This document shows positions 34,042-37,024 of a DNA stretch of 37,024 nucleotides, one piece after another. The first letter of the stretch is position 1. The number at the start of each line of letters is the position of its first letter. The notes beneath the pieces are model-generated. The model ran no database searches. It saw only the letters and a program-made list of their open reading frames with translations, and had not been told where the DNA came from. This DNA is from Blautia caecimuris (GTDB lineage: Bacteria > Bacillota > Clostridia > Lachnospirales > Lachnospiraceae), in assembly GCF_024622975.1 (NCBI RefSeq), contig NZ_JANJZT010000031.1, positions 1 to 37,024 on the forward strand, in the 5' to 3' direction. Position numbers and translations under genes: made by a program.

Positions 34042-34359
34042 TTATGAAAAATAAGTTGGCGGATATTTCCACCGTTCGACAGATTTCCCCGTATCTAATC
34101 TTTTTTCCTGTTATACAGTATATATTCTGTTCTCCAGTAAATTGAACTTCCAGTTCTCCACTTTCCCATGTCTTAATTTGTCACCAATATACTGTTCTGC
34201 CTTATATTGACACAAATATCCTGCTGTATCATACTCGGGTATGTATAATGTCCGCTCAAGTACACCATCTTGTCCGATTTTCTTGTCCTTATAAAACACT
34301 TTAATAATATTTCTCCTAACTATATTACTTTGATAATTATTCCCCCTTCGCCTTGACAA
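34042..34359 (-). pseudogene. Truncated paralog of the 363-aa gene at 35704, with an in-frame stop
   Basis: The frame reads ERTLYIPEYDTAGYLCQYKA..YIGDKLRHGK, which aligns with RELYTGIYDKEGYISGYKV..YIGSRLAKEV in the C-terminal part of the intact protein. A TAA at 34111-34113 interrupts it, and translation of the same frame beyond continues as RLDTGKSVERWKYPPTYFS, matching RLDTGKDSLRWKYPPNYFD, up to the TAA at 34042-34044. The N-terminal two thirds of the gene are missing. The beginning near 34359 has no convincing RBS. I read this as a decayed duplicate. Confidence 0.8.
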
Positions 34360-34392
34360 CTAAGAATCTGATATTATTTGCAATCAAAATAA

Positions 34393-34860
34393 TCAGTATT
34401 CTAATTTCCCCCAGTATTTTTTATGGTATCTTTTCAGTATTTTCTGATATTTTTTTTCTTCAGAAAGTGCATCATAGAACTTTTTATTTTTTAGAAGATA
34501 TGACATCCATCCCAGCCATTCATTATCTTTTAGCAAAAGCGCCTGCTTTACTGCATAAATAGCAGCGTTCAACAACAACTGAGGATCCATTTTTTCCAGC
34601 CTTTCCATAATCAAAAATGCTCCCGGCCAATTAAGATCCCGCAGCCACTCCAGCATCTCATATTTATAACTATTTAATTCTTCATCAGTTTTTTCACAGA
34701 TTACCTTTGCACAATTTTTCCACGACAATTTATATTCTATCGGCTGCATAAATACAGATAAGGATTTTATCTTTCTCGCTTCTCTGATAGCCTCTTCCTG
34801 AACCTCTATAGGTTTTCTCTCATCCAACATTTCATATAAAGTATCAATATCTATTGTCAT
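34393..34860 (-). CDS. DUF5071-like immunity-type protein, copy 2
   Basis: This 155-aa intact copy of the gene at 33034 begins MTIDIDTLYEMLDE after GGAGGATATTGAC. It shares SLSVFMQPIEY.LSWKNCAKVICEKTDEEL and WPGAFLIMERLEKMDPQ with copy 1, and carries the full C-terminus DALSEEKKYQKILKRYHKKYWGKLEY. Differences concentrate at positions following DERKPIEVQEE and in the middle segment LLNAAIYAVKQA versus LVHAVGYQVKQA, as expected if the two copies have diverged for different partners. Confidence 0.8.
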   Translation of the reverse strand: MTIDIDTLYEMLDERKPIEVQEEAIREARKIKSLSVFMQPIEYKLSWKNCAKVICEKTDEELNSYKYEMLEWLRDLNWPGAFLIMERLEKMDPQLLLNAAIYAVKQALLLKDNEWLGWMSYLLKNKKFYDALSEEKKYQKILKRYHKKYWGKLEY

Positions 34861-34970
34861 ATCAATATCCTCCATTCCGCCGCCTTTCAGTGAGCGGTAC
34901 AAATAAGTGACACTACAAGTCTGTACACTAAAAATTGTTTCAGCAGCTTAGTTTTTAATTGTGTGGCAGT

Positions 34971-35110
34971 TCAGTCAATGACTTCTTATCAATGCAATTC
35001 GCTGAAAAATACTGGATTCCTGTTTTTAGTCTTCTTGAAGCCGAAATTAATGCTACCATTGTCAATCCAAAATGGGAAAAATCAGTAAAAGGCAATGAAG
35101 ATCTTTTGGA
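34971..35110 (+). mobile_element. IS110-family transposase remnant
   Basis: The plus-strand frame reads AEKYWIPVFSLLEAEINATI, then VNPKWEKSVKGNED. This matches the conserved segment of IS110-family transposases (E-S-T-G-K-Y-W-I-P-V, then ..NPKWVKAVKGNK followed by the DEDD Asp motif). Only this central piece survives: the upstream ESTG part reads FLSMQFAEKYW, and homology is lost right after GNED before the DTKDSKW motif. No terminal structure was seen. Confidence 0.7.
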
Positions 35111-35166
35111 AGTCATCCACAGCTACCAAGGAAGCGGCAGCGTATACTGCCTCCTTAGTATAAATT

Positions 35167-35595
35167 TTAATAAAACTCTCGGTCTCCCATATGGTTAATA
35201 ATTGATCTCCATCTTAATTTTTCAGCACAAATTACTGTTCCCATATAATCATCTAAATCTGCTTCTGATAATCCTCCACAGTCACACCAATAAATCAATT
35301 CGTTTTGCATAAACATAGTAGCATCAAGTATTTCACATGTATACGTTTCATCTAACGGTAATAATTTTAAATATTTTAAACCTTGAAATTCCAATTCAAA
35401 CATACCATTTTCTTCACTTTGGCATTGAAATGCTACATTTAATATCCTCTTATCATTTACCGGATACATTTCATATCTATTATTTACATATGCCCCACTT
35501 GAATATTTCAATTCTTTAATACAACAGTCATGGAAAAAATTTATTTTTTTCATAAAATCATTTATCTCTCTCTCAGAAGAAATCTCGTACCACAT
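35167..35595 (-). CDS. Uncharacterised immunity-like protein (142 aa)
   Basis: This small acidic soluble protein starts at 35595 after AGGGGGATTGC. It has the shape of small proteins seen beside polymorphic toxins: FFHDCCIKELKYSSGAYVNNRY, NVAFQCQSE, LEFQGLKYLKLLP and YTCEILDATM..ELIYWCDCGGL, suggesting a beta-rich sandwich. I cannot name the family with certainty. It is separated from the 363-aa gene upstream by about 107 bases. Confidence 0.7.
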   Translation of the reverse strand: MWYEISSEREINDFMKKINFFHDCCIKELKYSSGAYVNNRYEMYPVNDKRILNVAFQCQSEENGMFELEFQGLKYLKLLPLDETYTCEILDATMFMQNELIYWCDCGGLSEADLDDYMGTVICAEKLRWRSIINHMGDREFY

Positions 35596-35703
35596 GCAAT
35601 CCCCCTAAATATGAATTGTTCCATCTATAATGTAGACATCAAATATTTACAAACTCCATAACCCCATACAAAGCTGTTTATTATAGAATAATCCCTCTGA
35701 TCT

Positions 35704-36795
35704 TCAGTCAAAATAATTTGGAGGGTATTTCCATCTTAAGGAATCCTTTCCCGTATCCAATCTTTCTTTTTCCGACAAATAAAACTCATTATAACCGGAT
35801 ATATGTGCAAGTTTTTCCCGGAATACCTCCTTCGCTAATCTGCTTCCAATATATGAATCAACTTTATATCCGGATATATATCCTTCCTTATCATATATTC
35901 CGGTATAAAGCTCTCTTATTATGGTTCCATCTAAAGTTGTATTTTCATTATATATCGGAAACCAAAATTCTTCATACCACCATTTTTCTATTTTGCTGTT
36001 ATCATACAAATAAATTTCCTTACCTACTCTGTATATTCCTGTTGAGCCTTCATATACACACCATTTCAAATATTCCAATTTGTTATTAATATTTTTTAGG
36101 ATCTTTATTCCAAACAATGTTTGTTTTCCAACAAACCAATTATAAATCATATAATATATATATCCATTGAAATATAAAACATAGCAAATGTGATGATCAT
36201 TTTCACTTGTATAATAAATAGTGGATACTAATCTGCCATCCTCTCGGAATAAATATTCCAGCTTTCCATATTTGTCTTTTGGTACTCTCTTATAAAAACT
36301 CCCTCTTTTCGCATTTCCCACTGTAAGATCAAATACCGGGCTTACTTCGTATAATCCCATACTATACCCTTCATATTTACTGTATTTCCTGTACCGTACA
36401 TTTGAACTTAAAATAGCCGATAACTCTTCTCCCCGGCTTTTACAGATCCCCTGCATAATCAGAAATTGAACAGTTTCTTCCATGTGTTCATCTATGAACG
36501 TTTTTTCATCAAGCAAATACTCTTCTGCTTTTTTATTCCGGTCAGAAAATTTCTGTCGGATTGAATCTTCTCTTTTTGTAAGATCGGATCTCTTCGTATT
36601 CAGCACATCTAAAATCGCAGTTCTATTTTGCTTACATTCTTCCGGGCTCAGTTTGCAGCCATCCAGCATTTCTATAATCTCAGGACACTCAAGAAAAGCG
36701 TTCAGGCAATTATAGGATTCCTGACTGATTTTGCCCTGTTGATAAAATTCACTAACAAGCTCCTGCCAAAACTCCTTTTCACTTATGTTCTTCAT
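35704..36795 (-). CDS. Uncharacterised protein (363 aa), intact member of a duplicated family
   Basis: I do not recognise this family. The start at 36795 follows GGGGGGATTGA. The N-terminal 115 residues are helical and charged (EFWQELVSEFYQQGKISQE..., then an acidic/basic KKAEEYLLDEKTFIDEHMEE). The rest is rich in Tyr/Trp and looks like a run of beta-strand repeats (YLFREDGRLVSTIYYTSEND, YIYYMIYNWFVGKQ, GSTGIYRVGKEIYLYD). The tail WKYPPNYFD is shared with the pseudogene at 34042. No signal or membrane segment is seen. It heads the AT-rich immunity-like array. Confidence 0.7.
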   Translation of the reverse strand: MKNISEKEFWQELVSEFYQQGKISQESYNCLNAFLECPEIIEMLDGCKLSPEECKQNRTAILDVLNTKRSDLTKREDSIRQKFSDRNKKAEEYLLDEKTFIDEHMEETVQFLIMQGICKSRGEELSAILSSNVRYRKYSKYEGYSMGLYEVSPVFDLTVGNAKRGSFYKRVPKDKYGKLEYLFREDGRLVSTIYYTSENDHHICYVLYFNGYIYYMIYNWFVGKQTLFGIKILKNINNKLEYLKWCVYEGSTGIYRVGKEIYLYDNSKIEKWWYEEFWFPIYNENTTLDGTIIRELYTGIYDKEGYISGYKVDSYIGSRLAKEVFREKLAHISGYNEFYLSEKERLDTGKDSLRWKYPPNYFD

Positions 36796-37024
36796 TCAAT
36801 CCCCCCTTCCCCAATACCATTCTCCCTGGCTCTGTACCACCTGTTCTTTTTAAAACAATATGAAAATAAGACAAAAAGCTTCTGCTGGATGAAACAACAC
36901 TGATCTGATTACAAAGAAGCAATACTCCATCCAAAATACCGCTGCTGCTAAAAGCTTATCCCAACTATGCTAAATACAGCTTACCACTATATTTACAGCC
37001 CCGTCAATAAAAGTAACCATGTTA
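36796..37024. other. Window end, no gene recognised
   Basis: On the minus strand upstream of the 363-aa gene a few frames stay open for 20-30 codons, but none shows a recognisable domain. The end of another gene of the same array could lie here or just outside. Confidence 0.4.

Noticed and set aside
1..37024. CRISPR arrays, tRNA or rRNA genes, replication origin or prophage
   Set aside because: No regularly spaced repeats, tRNA-like cloverleaf sequences, rRNA segments or phage structural genes were seen while reading the window.

Overview
The window looks like the chromosome of a spore-forming, monoderm Clostridia, most likely a Lachnospiraceae gut anaerobe. The clues are clostridial RpoB/RpoC with acidic tails, a SpoIIID gene behind a sigma-E-like promoter, an M-box riboswitch, a Firmicutes-type L10 leader and consensus Gram-positive Shine-Dalgarno sites. 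Genus cannot be fixed from this sequence alone.

Layout: 1-416 is AT-rich and empty. 417-9560 holds the core information block, all on the minus strand: rplJ-rplL behind an L10 leader/attenuator, then rpoB-rpoC from their own promoter. rplK/rplA are not upstream and rpsL is not in the 490 bases after rpoC. 9561-10690 is a gene-poor, AT-rich scar with a doubtful small ORF and an orphan C-terminal fragment. 10714-14550 carries a GNAT acetyltransferase, a small hypothetical gene, a CobD/HisC-like aminotransferase, spoIIID, and an M-box riboswitch driving a CBS-less MgtE magnesium transporter.

14556-28383 is the accessory centrepiece, all on the minus strand: two adjacent nickel/peptide-type ABC importers. 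Importer A (14556-19672) is SBP-permease-permease-ATPase-ATPase. Importer B (19994-24960) sits in an apparent seven-gene operon whose first gene encodes an unusual fusion protein (SAM methyltransferase, then AspA/AstE-type zinc deacylase, then a second homologous methyltransferase) and whose second gene is a LysR regulator. I infer that B imports a small molecule (metallophore, acylated amino acid or peptide) that is deacylated and methylated in the cytoplasm, or that the enzyme makes a methylated ligand. No substrate can be read from the sequence. Both SBPs lack a lipobox.

28588-32977 holds a GT28 glycolipid glycosyltransferase coupled to a divergent PlsY-like acyltransferase, an AEC-family transporter, and a divergently transcribed MATE exporter whose leader contains two terminator-like hairpins. 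32993-36795 is a low-GC array of immunity-like genes on the minus strand, with a duplicated DUF5071-like gene (one copy frameshifted at a homopolymer), a decayed paralog carrying an in-frame stop, and an IS110-type transposase scrap. It resembles an orphan immunity array of a polymorphic-toxin locus, but no toxin lies inside the window.
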